Source: Planctomycetota bacterium
GTDB lineage: Bacteria > Planctomycetota > UBA1135 > GCA-002686595
NCBI GenBank assembly: GCA_016220085.1
Contig: JACRIN010000093.1
Coordinates: 1-64,000 of the forward strand
DNA length: 64,000 bases
Direction of reading: 5' to 3'
The notes beneath the pieces were generated by a model. The model saw only the letters and a list, made by a program, of their open reading frames with translations. It made no database searches and was not told the origin of the DNA. Below, in pieces: positions 1-8,389 of this stretch (position 1 is its first letter; every line of letters begins with the position of its first letter). Position numbers and translations under genes: made by a program.

Positions 1-488
1 GCGTGCGCGTGGTCAAGGCCGACGTGCTGTGCTCGAACGGAGTGATCCACGTGCTCGACTCCGTGCTGTTGCCGAGCGCGCAGACGGTCGTCGAGGTCGC
101 GGAGCACGCGGGCTCGTTCAAGACGTTGCTCGCGGCGCTCGACGCGGCCGATCTGCGCAAGGTCCTCGGCGGCGCCGGGCCGTTCACGGTGCTCGCGCCG
201 AGCGACGAAGCCTTCACCAAGCTGCCCGAGGGCACGGTCGAGGCGCTGGTGCTTCCGGAGAACCGCGCGAAGCTCGTCGCGCTGCTCCAGAACCACGTCG
301 TCGCCGGGCGCGTCTACGCCGATCAGGTCGTCGCGCTCGAGCGCGTCGAGACGCTCGGCGGCGCCCATCTCGCGGTCAGCTCGTCGGCCGCCGGCGTCTC
401 GCTCGCCGGAGCGCGCGTCGCGAAAGCCGACATCGAAGCCCGCAACGGCGTGATCCACGTGATCGACACGGTCATCGTCCTCCAGTAG
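1..488 (+). CDS. Fasciclin (FAS1) domain protein, 3' part
   Basis: The reading frame is open from the left edge, so the gene starts outside the window; the GTG at base 3 is probably internal. The first ~22 visible residues (VKADVLCSNGVIHVLDSVLL) are the end of one FAS1 domain. Residues ~29-161 are a complete second one, with the H1-type motif TVLAPSDEAF and the closing H2-type motif NGVIHVIDTVIVLQ. FAS1 domains are extracellular adhesion modules, so an exported or anchored protein with at least two repeats is expected. The signal peptide is not visible. The family is clear; the ligand is unknown. Confidence 0.85.
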   Translation, partial: VRVVKADVLCSNGVIHVLDSVLLPSAQTVVEVAEHAGSFKTLLAALDAADLRKVLGGAGPFTVLAPSDEAFTKLPEGTVEALVLPENRAKLVALLQNHVVAGRVYADQVVALERVETLGGAHLAVSSSAAGVSLAGARVAKADIEARNGVIHVIDTVIVLQ

Positions 489-501
489 CCTCCTCTGCGT
501 T

Positions 502-528
502 CCCGCTGCCGCGCCGGGCGGCGGCGGG
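502..528 (+). terminator. Hairpin after the fasciclin gene
   Basis: Bases 502-512 and 518-528 form an 11-bp stem (one G.T pair) with a 5-base loop, 14 bases after the fasciclin stop codon and before the sigma-factor gene. There is no T tract, so it may be a weak intrinsic terminator or an mRNA-stabilising hairpin. Confidence 0.4.
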
Positions 529-570
529 ACGATGTTCTTCCGCCCGGCGAGTTGCCCCCCCGGTTCCTTG

Positions 571-1128
571 GTGAGCTCGATCCTCGAACGAATCGCGAAA
601 GGCGAGTCCGGCGCGGTGCAGGAATGCATCGAGCGCTACGGCCCTCTCGTGTACTCGCTCGCTCGCCGTTTCGCGAAAGACGCGCACGCGGTCGAGGATG
701 CGGTCCAGGAGACCTTCCTCCAGCTCTGGCAAGTCGCACCGCGCTTCGACGCGACTCGCTGCAACGAGGCGACCTTCGTGGCCATGATCGCGCGTCGCCG
801 ACTGATCGACCTGCGCCGTCGCGCCGACAAGCATGGCGGTGTCGAGGAGATCGACGAGACCCGCGCGCCTGCGTCGCCCGACCACACCGAGCAATCCGCG
901 GTCTGCGACGACGCGCAGCGCGCGAAGACGGCGCTCGGCGAGCTCCGGCCGGAGCAGAAACGCGTGCTCGAACTCTCGATCTACGAAGGCCTGTCGCACT
1001 CCGAGATCGCGAGCCGAACGGGCTTGCCGCTCGGCACCGTCAAGACCCACGCGAGGCGCGGGCTCGAGCGCCTGCGCGACTTGCTCGGCTTCGGCAGCGC
1101 CGCGCGCGCCAGTGAGGTGACGTCATGA
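571..1128 (+). CDS. ECF sigma factor (module 1)
   Basis: A ~185-residue sigma-70 family factor. Region 2 is visible in RYGPLVYSLARRF and in EDAVQETFLQLW, region 4 in the helix-turn-helix HSEIASRTGLPLGTVKTHARRGLERLR. It would direct RNA polymerase to promoters released by an envelope signal. The GTG at 571 (VSSILERIAKG) is preferred because family members usually begin just before this block; an ATG at 532 adds 13 unlikely residues (FFRPASCPPGS). Its last codon overlaps the next gene (ATGA), which encodes the probable anti-sigma factor. The target regulon is unknown. Confidence 0.87.
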   Translation: MSSILERIAKGESGAVQECIERYGPLVYSLARRFAKDAHAVEDAVQETFLQLWQVAPRFDATRCNEATFVAMIARRRLIDLRRRADKHGGVEEIDETRAPASPDHTEQSAVCDDAQRAKTALGELRPEQKRVLELSIYEGLSHSEIASRTGLPLGTVKTHARRGLERLRDLLGFGSAARASEVTS

Positions 1129-1949
1129 GCGCCCGCCGCTTCGATCAGGATCGCTTCGAGGAGCTGCGCGCCGCGCGCGCCCTCGGAGGGCTCACCGCCG
1201 CGGAGTGCGCGGAGTTCACCGCGCTGCTCGCGGAGCACGCCGGCATCGATCTCGAGGCCGACGAGCTCGCCGTTGCCGCCGTCGAGCTCACGAGCGTCGA
1301 GCAGCGGCTCGCTCCGTTGCCCGTCGCGCTCGCGAAGAAGCTCGAGGCCGACGCGCAGGCGCACTTTGCCGCGAAGCCGGGCGCTGCGAGCGCTCCGAGC
1401 GCCCCGCGCAGCCAGAAGCCGTCGACCGCGAAACCGGCCGCCGCGCCCATTCCGAAGCTCTCGTCCGTTCCAGAGCGCCGTTTGCGTGTCATGCCGAGCT
1501 TGGTCGCGGTCGCCGCGGGGCTGCTGATCGCGTTGGCCGGTTGGTGGCCGCGCTTGATGAGCTCGTCCCCGTCGCCGGAGGCCGAACGCGAAGCTCTGCT
1601 CGCGCAGGCCGGCGTGTTGCGCGTGCCGTGGAGCGGCACCGACTTCGCGAAGGGCGCCGAAGGCGATGTCGTCTGGGATCCGAACGCACAGCGCGGCTTC
1701 ATGCGCATCCGCGGGCTCGCCGCGAACGATCCGACGCGCGAGCAATACCAGCTCTGGATCTTCGACGAGACCCAGAAGCACCCGGTCGACGGCGGCGTGT
1801 TCGACGTCGGCGCGGACGGCGAGCTGATCGTGCCGATCGACGCGAAGCTCTTCGTCGCGAACCCGACGCTCTTCGCCGTGACCGTCGAGAAGCCCGGTGG
1901 CGTGGTCGTCTCCGCTCAGGAGAAGATCGTGCTCGCAGGCAAGGTCTGA
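1125..1949 (+). CDS. RskA-like membrane anti-sigma factor
   Basis: A 274-residue protein translationally coupled to the preceding ECF sigma gene by an ATGA overlap. The N-terminal ~75 residues resemble anti-sigma sigma-binding regions (LGGLTAAECAEFTALLAEH). An Ala/Pro linker follows, then one membrane helix at ~124-141. The extracytoplasmic C-terminal domain carries the RskA signature YQLWIFD...PVDGGVF. In this family the cytoplasmic part holds the sigma factor at the membrane until regulated proteolysis. No CxxC zinc motif is present, so it belongs to the RskA type and not the zf-HC2 type found at 14486. Confidence 0.85.
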   Translation: MSARRFDQDRFEELRAARALGGLTAAECAEFTALLAEHAGIDLEADELAVAAVELTSVEQRLAPLPVALAKKLEADAQAHFAAKPGAASAPSAPRSQKPSTAKPAAAPIPKLSSVPERRLRVMPSLVAVAAGLLIALAGWWPRLMSSSPSPEAEREALLAQAGVLRVPWSGTDFAKGAEGDVVWDPNAQRGFMRIRGLAANDPTREQYQLWIFDETQKHPVDGGVFDVGADGELIVPIDAKLFVANPTLFAVTVEKPGGVVVSAQEKIVLAGKV

Positions 1950-2026
1950 CGTTCGGCGCCGCTGCGTGGTCTCCAGCGAGTGCTGGCGGCACGCGCGCGG
2001 CCCGTCATCCGAACCCCGCGACGATT

Positions 2027-3220
2027 TCAGTGCTGCGCCGACGCCGCGGCGACCGAGCTCTGCACGCGCTCCGCGTCGGAGGAGGTCGGCGCACTTGCCA
2101 GGCCCTCCTTTTCGAGCCAGTCGTAGACGGCGAGCAACGGCGTCGCGAGGCCCATGTGCGGCACGATCGTCGAGCGCAGCGAACCGTGCGTGTAGATCTT
2201 CGAGAAGATCGCGAGCAGCTCGTGCGACTCCGCGTCGAAGATGCCGCCTCCGGAGTTGCCGATGTACGTCGGCGCGCTGACCATCCAGTAGTGCGTGCCT
2301 TCGACGACGTGCTCGATCGCGGCGACTTCGCCGCGCGTCGGGATCGGATCGTTGCCGAGCGGGCAGCCGACCGCGTACACGCCGTCGAAGATGCGCGAGT
2401 CGATCAGGCGCTGGCGCGTCGCGAGCTTTGCGCCGCACGGCACCGGTTCGTCGCACTCGAGCACGAGCAGCGCGACGTCGAGGTCGACGTCGTGCGCGAT
2501 CAGCTTCGCGGTTTCGTGCCGCAGCGCGCCGTCGCGCAGGTAGATCTTGACGGGCACCGGCTCGTCGGTGCGATCGGGCGAGCCGTAGATGTCGCGCACG
2601 ACGTGCCACGCGGTCAGGAGATGCGTGCGCCACTTGGACGTCTCGCCGAGGCGTCGCGACTCGAGCAACACGCCGCTGCCGACCGTGCTGTCGCCGGCGA
2701 GCTGCACGACGGGGCCGACGAGCTCGTCCCACATCCGTCCGCGATCGGGTTCGGACGCGATGCGCATGTCGAGGCGCTCGAGCCGAGCGCGATCCTCGCT
2801 CGCGGCGCGTGCCGCGTTCGTCGTCAGCTCGTCGAGCGAGCGCCACCGTTCCTCCAGGCCGACCTTGAGTTCAGCGAGGCGCGAATCGATCTCGGGCTCG
2901 AGGTCGGTCCACTGATCCTCCCAGGTCGAGAGGCGCGAGCCTTGCGCGTCGAGGCGGCAGTCGGCGTCGGAGAGCTTCGCTTCGAGCGCGAGCACGCGGC
3001 GCGCGAGCTCGACTTTCGCTTGATCGCGTTCGATGCGGAACTTGGCGTCGGCGAGCTCGGTGCCGACCTGCCGGAGCTCGTGCTCGAGCGCGTCGACCTC
3101 GGCGGGATCCGCTCGCGGCGCCCGAGCGAGCTCTTCGAGCTGTCGCCGCAGGCTCTGGGTCTCTTGCAGGCCGAGCCAACCCACGAAGGCGAGCCCGGCC
3201 GGGAGCAGATAGCGCTTCAT
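2027..3220 (-). CDS. Membrane-anchored coiled-coil trypsin-like serine protease
   Basis: A 397-residue protein. An N-terminal hydrophobic anchor (residues ~4-18) is followed by a long charged coiled coil (~20-155) and a trypsin-like domain. The catalytic triad reads as His206 in LTAWHVVRD, Asp248 in DVDLDVALL and Ser323 in IGNSGGGIFD. No PDZ domain is seen, unlike DegP/HtrA. The ATG at 3220 is chosen because an anchor follows it directly; extending upstream would add ~84 Arg-rich residues and cross the repeat cluster at 3371-3498. It converges on the module 1 anti-sigma gene. A role in periplasmic protein processing, possibly of that anti-sigma factor, is inferred only. Confidence 0.8.
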   Translation of the reverse strand: MKRYLLPAGLAFVGWLGLQETQSLRRQLEELARAPRADPAEVDALEHELRQVGTELADAKFRIERDQAKVELARRVLALEAKLSDADCRLDAQGSRLSTWEDQWTDLEPEIDSRLAELKVGLEERWRSLDELTTNAARAASEDRARLERLDMRIASEPDRGRMWDELVGPVVQLAGDSTVGSGVLLESRRLGETSKWRTHLLTAWHVVRDIYGSPDRTDEPVPVKIYLRDGALRHETAKLIAHDVDLDVALLVLECDEPVPCGAKLATRQRLIDSRIFDGVYAVGCPLGNDPIPTRGEVAAIEHVVEGTHYWMVSAPTYIGNSGGGIFDAESHELLAIFSKIYTHGSLRSTIVPHMGLATPLLAVYDWLEKEGLASAPTSSDAERVQSSVAAASAQH

Positions 3221-3370
3221 CGCGTTCCGGCCGAAAGGGGGGAATCGCCGCCCGCGTCTCGTCCCCACTGCGAGGCGCGTCGCGCGCGGCGAGGTCCCTA
3301 TCGACGGCGAGCCGCCGTAGCGATGAGACCGCCCCGCGAATCTGGGCTTCCCTAGGGAGTTCCAAATCGG

Positions 3371-3498
3371 TGTGGAGAGCGAGCTCCGGCGCAACTGAGC
3401 CGCCGGCAACGCCTTAGCGCCGCCGTCGCGCCGCTCTCCACCGCTTCTCCACCGACCTGCCGGGCTCTCCACAGCGGTTGTCCACCGCGTGTGGAGAA
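3371..3498. repeat. Cluster of six DnaA-box-like nonamers
   Basis: Six nonamers of the form YTSTCCACM lie within 128 bases upstream of the protease gene: 3371-3379 (minus, CTCTCCACA), 3434-3442 (CTCTCCACC), 3445-3453 (TTCTCCACC), 3465-3473 (CTCTCCACA), 3478-3486 (TTGTCCACC) and 3490-3498 (minus, TTCTCCACA). Each matches the DnaA box TTATCCACA at 6-8 of 9 positions. No dnaA, dnaN or A+T-rich unwinding element is adjacent. It could be an orphan DnaA-binding cluster or an operator for another regulator. Confidence 0.45.
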
Positions 3499-3507
3499 CG
3501 CGCCCGC

Positions 3508-5766
3508 TCAGCGACCGTCGTCGACGACGGTCACTCTTTCGATCACGTCGCCGACCTCGATGCGATCGAGCGCTTCGAAGCCGTCGCGGAGCTCCCCGAA
3601 GATCGTGTAGCGGCCGTCGAGGTGAGGCGTCTCGCGGTGGGTGACGAAGAACTGGCTACCGCCGGACTCGAGGTCCTCGTTGCGCGGCATCCCGAGCGAG
3701 CCGCGGACGTACTTCCGCGGACCGATCTCGTGGCGGAGCGAATCCTGCGGAACGAGCTCGCCCTTCGCGTGGAGCGCGCGCACGTCCTCCGCGATGCGGA
3801 ACGTCGTTCCACCGTTGCCGTCGCCGCGGTAGTCGCCGCCTTGGATCACGAAGTCCGGAACGACGCGGTGGAAGCCGAGCCCGTCGTAGTACCCGCGCGC
3901 GGCGAGCGTCAGGAAGTTGTGGACGTGGAACGGGGCTTCGTCGGGGAAGAGCTCGAAGCGCAGCACGCCGCGCTTGGTGTGCACCTCGACGATCGGATGA
4001 CGCGGCCGCGCGGGCAGATCGATCGCGCGCACCGGTGTGCTCGGCGCGCGCTTCGTCGGTTCGGCGTCGTGTTTCGCGAGCTCGGCGGGGGCGAGCTTCT
4101 GGAGCTCCTGCCTCGCGACCGAGCGCACGAACGGCTCCGGCGCGCCGAGAGCGGCGGCGAGCAGCTCGATCGCGCCCGCACCGCCGATCTTGCCCGCGAG
4201 TCGCAGCGCGTTGAAGCGCACTTCGGGCGCGATGTCGCCGACCGCGCTCGCGAACGAGGCCGCGACGTGCTCGAGGTCGCTCGCGTCGGGCTTGGTGTCG
4301 AGCGTGCCGAGCGCGGCGAGCCGCAGGCCGTTGTCGGGGCTGTAGAGGAGCTCGTGCAGCGTCTGACGATGATCGGGTCGGAGATGCTTCGCGAGCGACT
4401 CGATCGCCGCGCTCGCGACGCGCGGATCGCGGTGGCGCAGGTAGGGCGGGATGACGCGATCGAAGAGCGCCGCGGGCGCCGCTTGGAGTCCGCGCGCGAT
4501 GCCGGCGAGCGCGACGACATCGTCCTCGGGCAGCGGTTGCGTCGTCAGCAGCGACTCGAACGGCACCTCCGCCGGTACGCCGGCCTCCGGATCGGTCAGC
4601 AACCGCGCGTAGATGCGCAGTTGCGCCTCGCGGCCGGCCGCCCAGACGAACGGCGAGCTCTCGTAGTCGACGAGTGCGCCGGAACCTTCGTGCAGGATCC
4701 AGCCCGAGGCGCCGAGGATCGTCATCTGATCGCGCGTGTTCGGGATCCAGTCTCCGACGACGCGCCACGTCGAGTAGCGCACGTTCGCGCTTTCGTGGCC
4801 GAGCGAGTACGCGGGCACGTGCTCCTCGTCGACCGACGTCTTGAACACCGGCACCGCCTCGCACGCGACCCGCGAATCGTGGTCGTCGGTGCGCGCGAGC
4901 AACGCGGCGCTGGCGGCGGTCGCGTCAAGCATTCCGAGCGAGTGCGAGCTCAGCAACGTGACGAGCCCGCGCACGGAGTAGATGCGATGACGCGAGTCCT
5001 GCGCTGTCGCGAAGCGCAGGAACGTCGCAACCGCATCGACGCCCTTGCGGCGCTCGAGCGCGAAGAGCGCGTACGTGATCACGTCGGCGTCGGTCTCTTT
5101 CTCGAGGTGCGCGATCAGCGCTCGATCGACGTCGAGAGCGCCCTTTTCGGTGGTCGGCCAGCGCGACGGGGCCTGCGCGGCTTCGATCCGCACGCGCGGA
5201 TCGGCATCGGCGAGCGCGGTGAGCAACGCCGAGCGCTTCTCCGGCGTCGAGAGCTTCGACGCAGCCTCGACGGCGCGCGCGCGGACGTTCGCGTCGCTCT
5301 CGCGACGAGCGTCGGCGCGCGCGAGCAGCGCGTCGGCGAAGCCCGCGTCGCCGCGCATGCCGAGCGCGAAGGCGGCTTCGGCTCGGACGGACGCGTCAGC
5401 GTCGTCGAGCAGCTTCGCGAGCGGCTCCGCGGCAGCATCGAGCACGCGCCCGAGCGCCCGCGCGGCGCGCGCGCGCACGAGCGCGGAGTCGTGCGTCGCG
5501 AACTGCGCGACCGACGGATGGCGCGCGTCCTCGAGGATCGCGAGCTCGCCGAGCGCCTGCTCGACCGGCACCTCCGGCGCGGCGACGGCGACGGGATGCG
5601 CGGGATCGGTCTGCGCGCCCGGCGCGACTTGTTCGCCCGGCGCGCTCTGCTCGGCCGGCGCGGCCGGCGACGGCGTCGCACGCACGGGCCCGGACTTGGG
5701 CGTGGAGCAAGCGCTCGCGGCAAAGAGGACGAAGCACGACGACAGAGCGATCGAGGAGGCATTCAT
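3508..5766 (-). CDS. HEAT-repeat lipoprotein with C-terminal cyclophilin domain
   Basis: A 752-residue protein. The start at 5766 gives a signal sequence with lipobox FAASAC, so export and lipidation are expected. After a Pro/Ala linker come many helical HEAT-like repeats (e.g. DSALVRARAARALGRVLDAA, DASVRAEAAFALGMRGDAG) spanning about residues 70-560. The last ~170 residues are a cyclophilin-type peptidyl-prolyl isomerase with FHRVVPDFVIQGGD, GSLGMPRNED and GGSQFFVTH. It probably acts on folding proteins outside the inner membrane, with the HEAT solenoid as a docking surface. It reads toward the DnaA-box-like cluster, which begins just beyond its stop codon. Confidence 0.85.
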   Translation of the reverse strand: MNASSIALSSCFVLFAASACSTPKSGPVRATPSPAAPAEQSAPGEQVAPGAQTDPAHPVAVAAPEVPVEQALGELAILEDARHPSVAQFATHDSALVRARAARALGRVLDAAAEPLAKLLDDADASVRAEAAFALGMRGDAGFADALLARADARRESDANVRARAVEAASKLSTPEKRSALLTALADADPRVRIEAAQAPSRWPTTEKGALDVDRALIAHLEKETDADVITYALFALERRKGVDAVATFLRFATAQDSRHRIYSVRGLVTLLSSHSLGMLDATAASAALLARTDDHDSRVACEAVPVFKTSVDEEHVPAYSLGHESANVRYSTWRVVGDWIPNTRDQMTILGASGWILHEGSGALVDYESSPFVWAAGREAQLRIYARLLTDPEAGVPAEVPFESLLTTQPLPEDDVVALAGIARGLQAAPAALFDRVIPPYLRHRDPRVASAAIESLAKHLRPDHRQTLHELLYSPDNGLRLAALGTLDTKPDASDLEHVAASFASAVGDIAPEVRFNALRLAGKIGGAGAIELLAAALGAPEPFVRSVARQELQKLAPAELAKHDAEPTKRAPSTPVRAIDLPARPRHPIVEVHTKRGVLRFELFPDEAPFHVHNFLTLAARGYYDGLGFHRVVPDFVIQGGDYRGDGNGGTTFRIAEDVRALHAKGELVPQDSLRHEIGPRKYVRGSLGMPRNEDLESGGSQFFVTHRETPHLDGRYTIFGELRDGFEALDRIEVGDVIERVTVVDDGR

Positions 5767-5813
5767 GGCTGTTCGAGACACGCAGGATAGCGCGCGGGAA
5801 CGTCGGAGACGCG

Positions 5814-8345
5814 CTACTGCTTCGTCGCGCGCGCGAGGGCGTCCGCCAGCGCGTCGGCGGGCAGCGAGAGCGAGCTCTCGGCCGGCGCCGCGACCAACGT
5901 GACGATCGGCTGGTCGGTGGGCGCGAACTCGAGCTCGAACCGCGCGCCGGACGTGCGGTGCACCAACAGCGCGGAGCGGACGCAGTAGTCGCCGAGCCCG
6001 GGCGCCGCGACCGAGACCCGGTCGTGCTCGGCGAAGACGACGGCGAGGTCGTCGCTGAACGCGAGCGCGAGGTCGTCGTCGCAATAGGCGAGCTCGACGG
6101 CGAGCGCGAACTCGGCGCCCGCGTCGCCGAGCGACGGCGCACGAATCACCGCGGTCGCGCCGGGCCCGAGCTCGAGCTTCGCGCCGCTCGCTACGCCGCG
6201 GAAGAGCCGCGAGCTCCGCCCTGGCGCGGACGCGACGACGTCGATCGTCGTGCCGAGCGACGGCAGCACCGCGCGCCCGTCGGACGCGACGGTCACGTGG
6301 TTGACGTACTCCTCGCCGCGGAGCTCGCAAACCGTGCCGCCGCCGAGCGCCGCGCCGCGCTCGTCGACCACCTCGAAGCGCAGCGCGTGGATGCGCTCGC
6401 GCAAATCGATCGGCGCGAGCTCGGTGATCTCCCCGGCGCGCACCTCGATGCCGTCGACGCGCGCGACGACTTCGTCCTGGAAGAGCACTACGAGGCTCGA
6501 CCGTCCGACGAACCCGGTGAAGGCTTCGAAGGGACCGCTTTCGTTCTCGTCCCAGTTCGCCCACCGGCGCCTCCCGCCATCCGCGGGGTCGAGCGCGAGC
6601 TGGATGTCGCTGGAATCGAGTCCTTCCGGCCAAACGAACTGGCCGCGAAGCGTGCCACTTTCACGCTCAGCGGGAAGTACGAGCACGATGCCCGTCACGC
6701 CTCGCGCCGCCGGGTGAAACGGGGCCGGCTCGCGCCCGTTTCGTGATATCGCCGTGACCTCGAGCTCGCCGATCTCGTCCGGAATGCCCAGCTCGAACTC
6801 GCCGTGTGAGTTCGCGAGCGTCGTCACAGCCCACGCGGTGTCGCCGCTGGCGGTGCGCCATCGCCCGCCGACTTCCGCACCGTCGACAGGAGCTCCGCTC
6901 GCATCGACGACGCGACCGGAGCAGAAGAACGGGTCGGTCACGCAGACGAGCGCTCCGAAGTCGTGCTCCTGCCGCGGCACGATGTCACGGACCTCGCGCG
7001 CCGGCGGCCAGGTCGTCCGGGCACGAGCCACGCGCATCCCGGGCTCGACCACGTCGACGTCGACCTCGAGCAGGCGCTCGGGAAACGACCACTTCAGCGA
7101 CTTGCACAATTGCAGGCGTCCTTCGGCATCGGTGCGACACTCGTCGAAGAGCGCTTGTCGCTGGCCTTCCAGATTCACGCCGCTGATGCGGACACGCCGA
7201 TTCGCGAACGCGGAGCCGTCGGTCGCCACGAGTTGCGCGCGGATGATCGGATGAGCTTCGGCGAGCGGAACGGCGACGCGCACGACTTCGTCGGCGACGC
7301 GCGGGCCCGGGACGATGCGCTCGGTGAAGCTCAAGCCTTCGAAGTACGCGTCGACACGGAGCGAAAGCCCCAAGCCGATGCGCTCGAAGCGAGCGTGACC
7401 GTCGCGCGTGCAGGCAGACTGGCCATCGCGGACCGCGACGACGAACGACATCGGCGAGTCCGCACGCTCGTCGACCGAGAGATCCATGCGCGCCGCGATC
7501 GACAGCGGCTCGCCGCGAGCGTCGGTCGCCACCGCGTCGACGACTCCGGTGTCTGCGATGACGAGCCGCACGGGCTCGGACGGCGCGTTCGCGCGCGTGA
7601 ACTCGACGAAGTCGGGACTGCAGCCGACGAGCGGCGTCGCGATCCGCAGCGGCGCGGTCTCCTCCGGCGCGGCCTCCTCGAGGCCGTAGAGTTCGACGCG
7701 ACCGTGTTCGTCGGTCAACGCGTCGGCTTGCACGTCCCATTCGCCGAGCACGAGTCCGAGCAACGCGACGTTCACGTTCGCAGCCGGCACGCCGAGCCGA
7801 TCGACGACCGCGACCGTCACGCCGCGTAGCGTCACGAGCTCGACGCGCGCGTTCGCTGCACCGGTGGAGACGTCGACTTCGCCGTGTAGTTCCTCGTGGC
7901 TCGCCCAGATCGTCACGGGACACTTCGGCGAGGGCACGCGCACTCGCCCGTCGCGATCCGCGGCGAACTCGCGGCCCAGGACCGGCGCGAGCAACGGACC
8001 CGAGAACCCGTATCGTTCCTCCGCCGCGCGACGTTCGAATTCGTCGACGTCCTCGCGCTCGACGAAAACGCGCGCGCCGACGATCGGTTGCTCGGTGCGT
8101 GCGTCGACGACTTCGATGACGAGTTCGGTGTTCGCCGTCGCTTGCGACGCATCGGACACGGCGTCCGTGCGCTCGCTGCGCGCACCGAGCGGCTCGCTCG
8201 TGACCAGCTCGGCGCCCGCGGCGTCGGTCGACGCGCTCTCGCTCGCCGTCTCGAGCCGCGCGACGTCCGCGGGCGACCTGGTGAGCGCGAGGTAGAGCAT
8301 CGACGCGACCGCGCCGATGACGACGAGCAGGACCAGCCGCTTCAC
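5814..8345 (-). CDS. Large carboxypeptidase-regulatory-like envelope protein (paralogue 1)
   Basis: About 843 residues. An N-terminal signal-anchor (LVLLVVIGAVASMLYLAL) is followed by repeated beta-sandwich modules typical of carboxypeptidase regulatory-like/Cna-B folds (e.g. DLVVEVVDARTEQPIVGARV-like and GRVVDASGAPVDGAEVGG). It is paralogous to the next gene upstream: both carry LVCV.DPFFC.G.V.D..G.PV. The GTG at 8345 is chosen because it aligns exactly with the start of the paralogue at 10630; a GTG at 8366 would add seven residues. No catalytic motif is seen. Surface or periplasmic structural role is inferred. Confidence 0.78.
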   Translation of the reverse strand: MKRLVLLVVIGAVASMLYLALTRSPADVARLETASESASTDAAGAELVTSEPLGARSERTDAVSDASQATANTELVIEVVDARTEQPIVGARVFVEREDVDEFERRAAEERYGFSGPLLAPVLGREFAADRDGRVRVPSPKCPVTIWASHEELHGEVDVSTGAANARVELVTLRGVTVAVVDRLGVPAANVNVALLGLVLGEWDVQADALTDEHGRVELYGLEEAAPEETAPLRIATPLVGCSPDFVEFTRANAPSEPVRLVIADTGVVDAVATDARGEPLSIAARMDLSVDERADSPMSFVVAVRDGQSACTRDGHARFERIGLGLSLRVDAYFEGLSFTERIVPGPRVADEVVRVAVPLAEAHPIIRAQLVATDGSAFANRRVRISGVNLEGQRQALFDECRTDAEGRLQLCKSLKWSFPERLLEVDVDVVEPGMRVARARTTWPPAREVRDIVPRQEHDFGALVCVTDPFFCSGRVVDASGAPVDGAEVGGRWRTASGDTAWAVTTLANSHGEFELGIPDEIGELEVTAISRNGREPAPFHPAARGVTGIVLVLPAERESGTLRGQFVWPEGLDSSDIQLALDPADGGRRRWANWDENESGPFEAFTGFVGRSSLVVLFQDEVVARVDGIEVRAGEITELAPIDLRERIHALRFEVVDERGAALGGGTVCELRGEEYVNHVTVASDGRAVLPSLGTTIDVVASAPGRSSRLFRGVASGAKLELGPGATAVIRAPSLGDAGAEFALAVELAYCDDDLALAFSDDLAVVFAEHDRVSVAAPGLGDYCVRSALLVHRTSGARFELEFAPTDQPIVTLVAAPAESSLSLPADALADALARATKQ

Positions 8346-8389
8346 GGTCGCATCGTAGGAGCGCACGTGAGTCGGCGCGAGCGGAAGGT

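Noticed and set aside
1950-2026. A terminator between the convergent anti-sigma and protease genes
   Set aside because: Only a 5-bp stem with a 4-base loop (1973-1986) and no T tract; too weak to call in this base composition.
3221-3472. An 84-residue N-terminal extension of the serine protease
   Set aside because: It is Arg/Gly/Ser-rich, unlike the rest, and overlaps the DnaA-box-like cluster; the ATG at 3220 is followed by a membrane anchor.
3371-3498. The nonamer cluster as the chromosomal origin
   Set aside because: No dnaA, dnaN, gyrB, rnpA or parAB genes and no A+T-rich unwinding element are nearby; kept only as a DnaA-box-like cluster.
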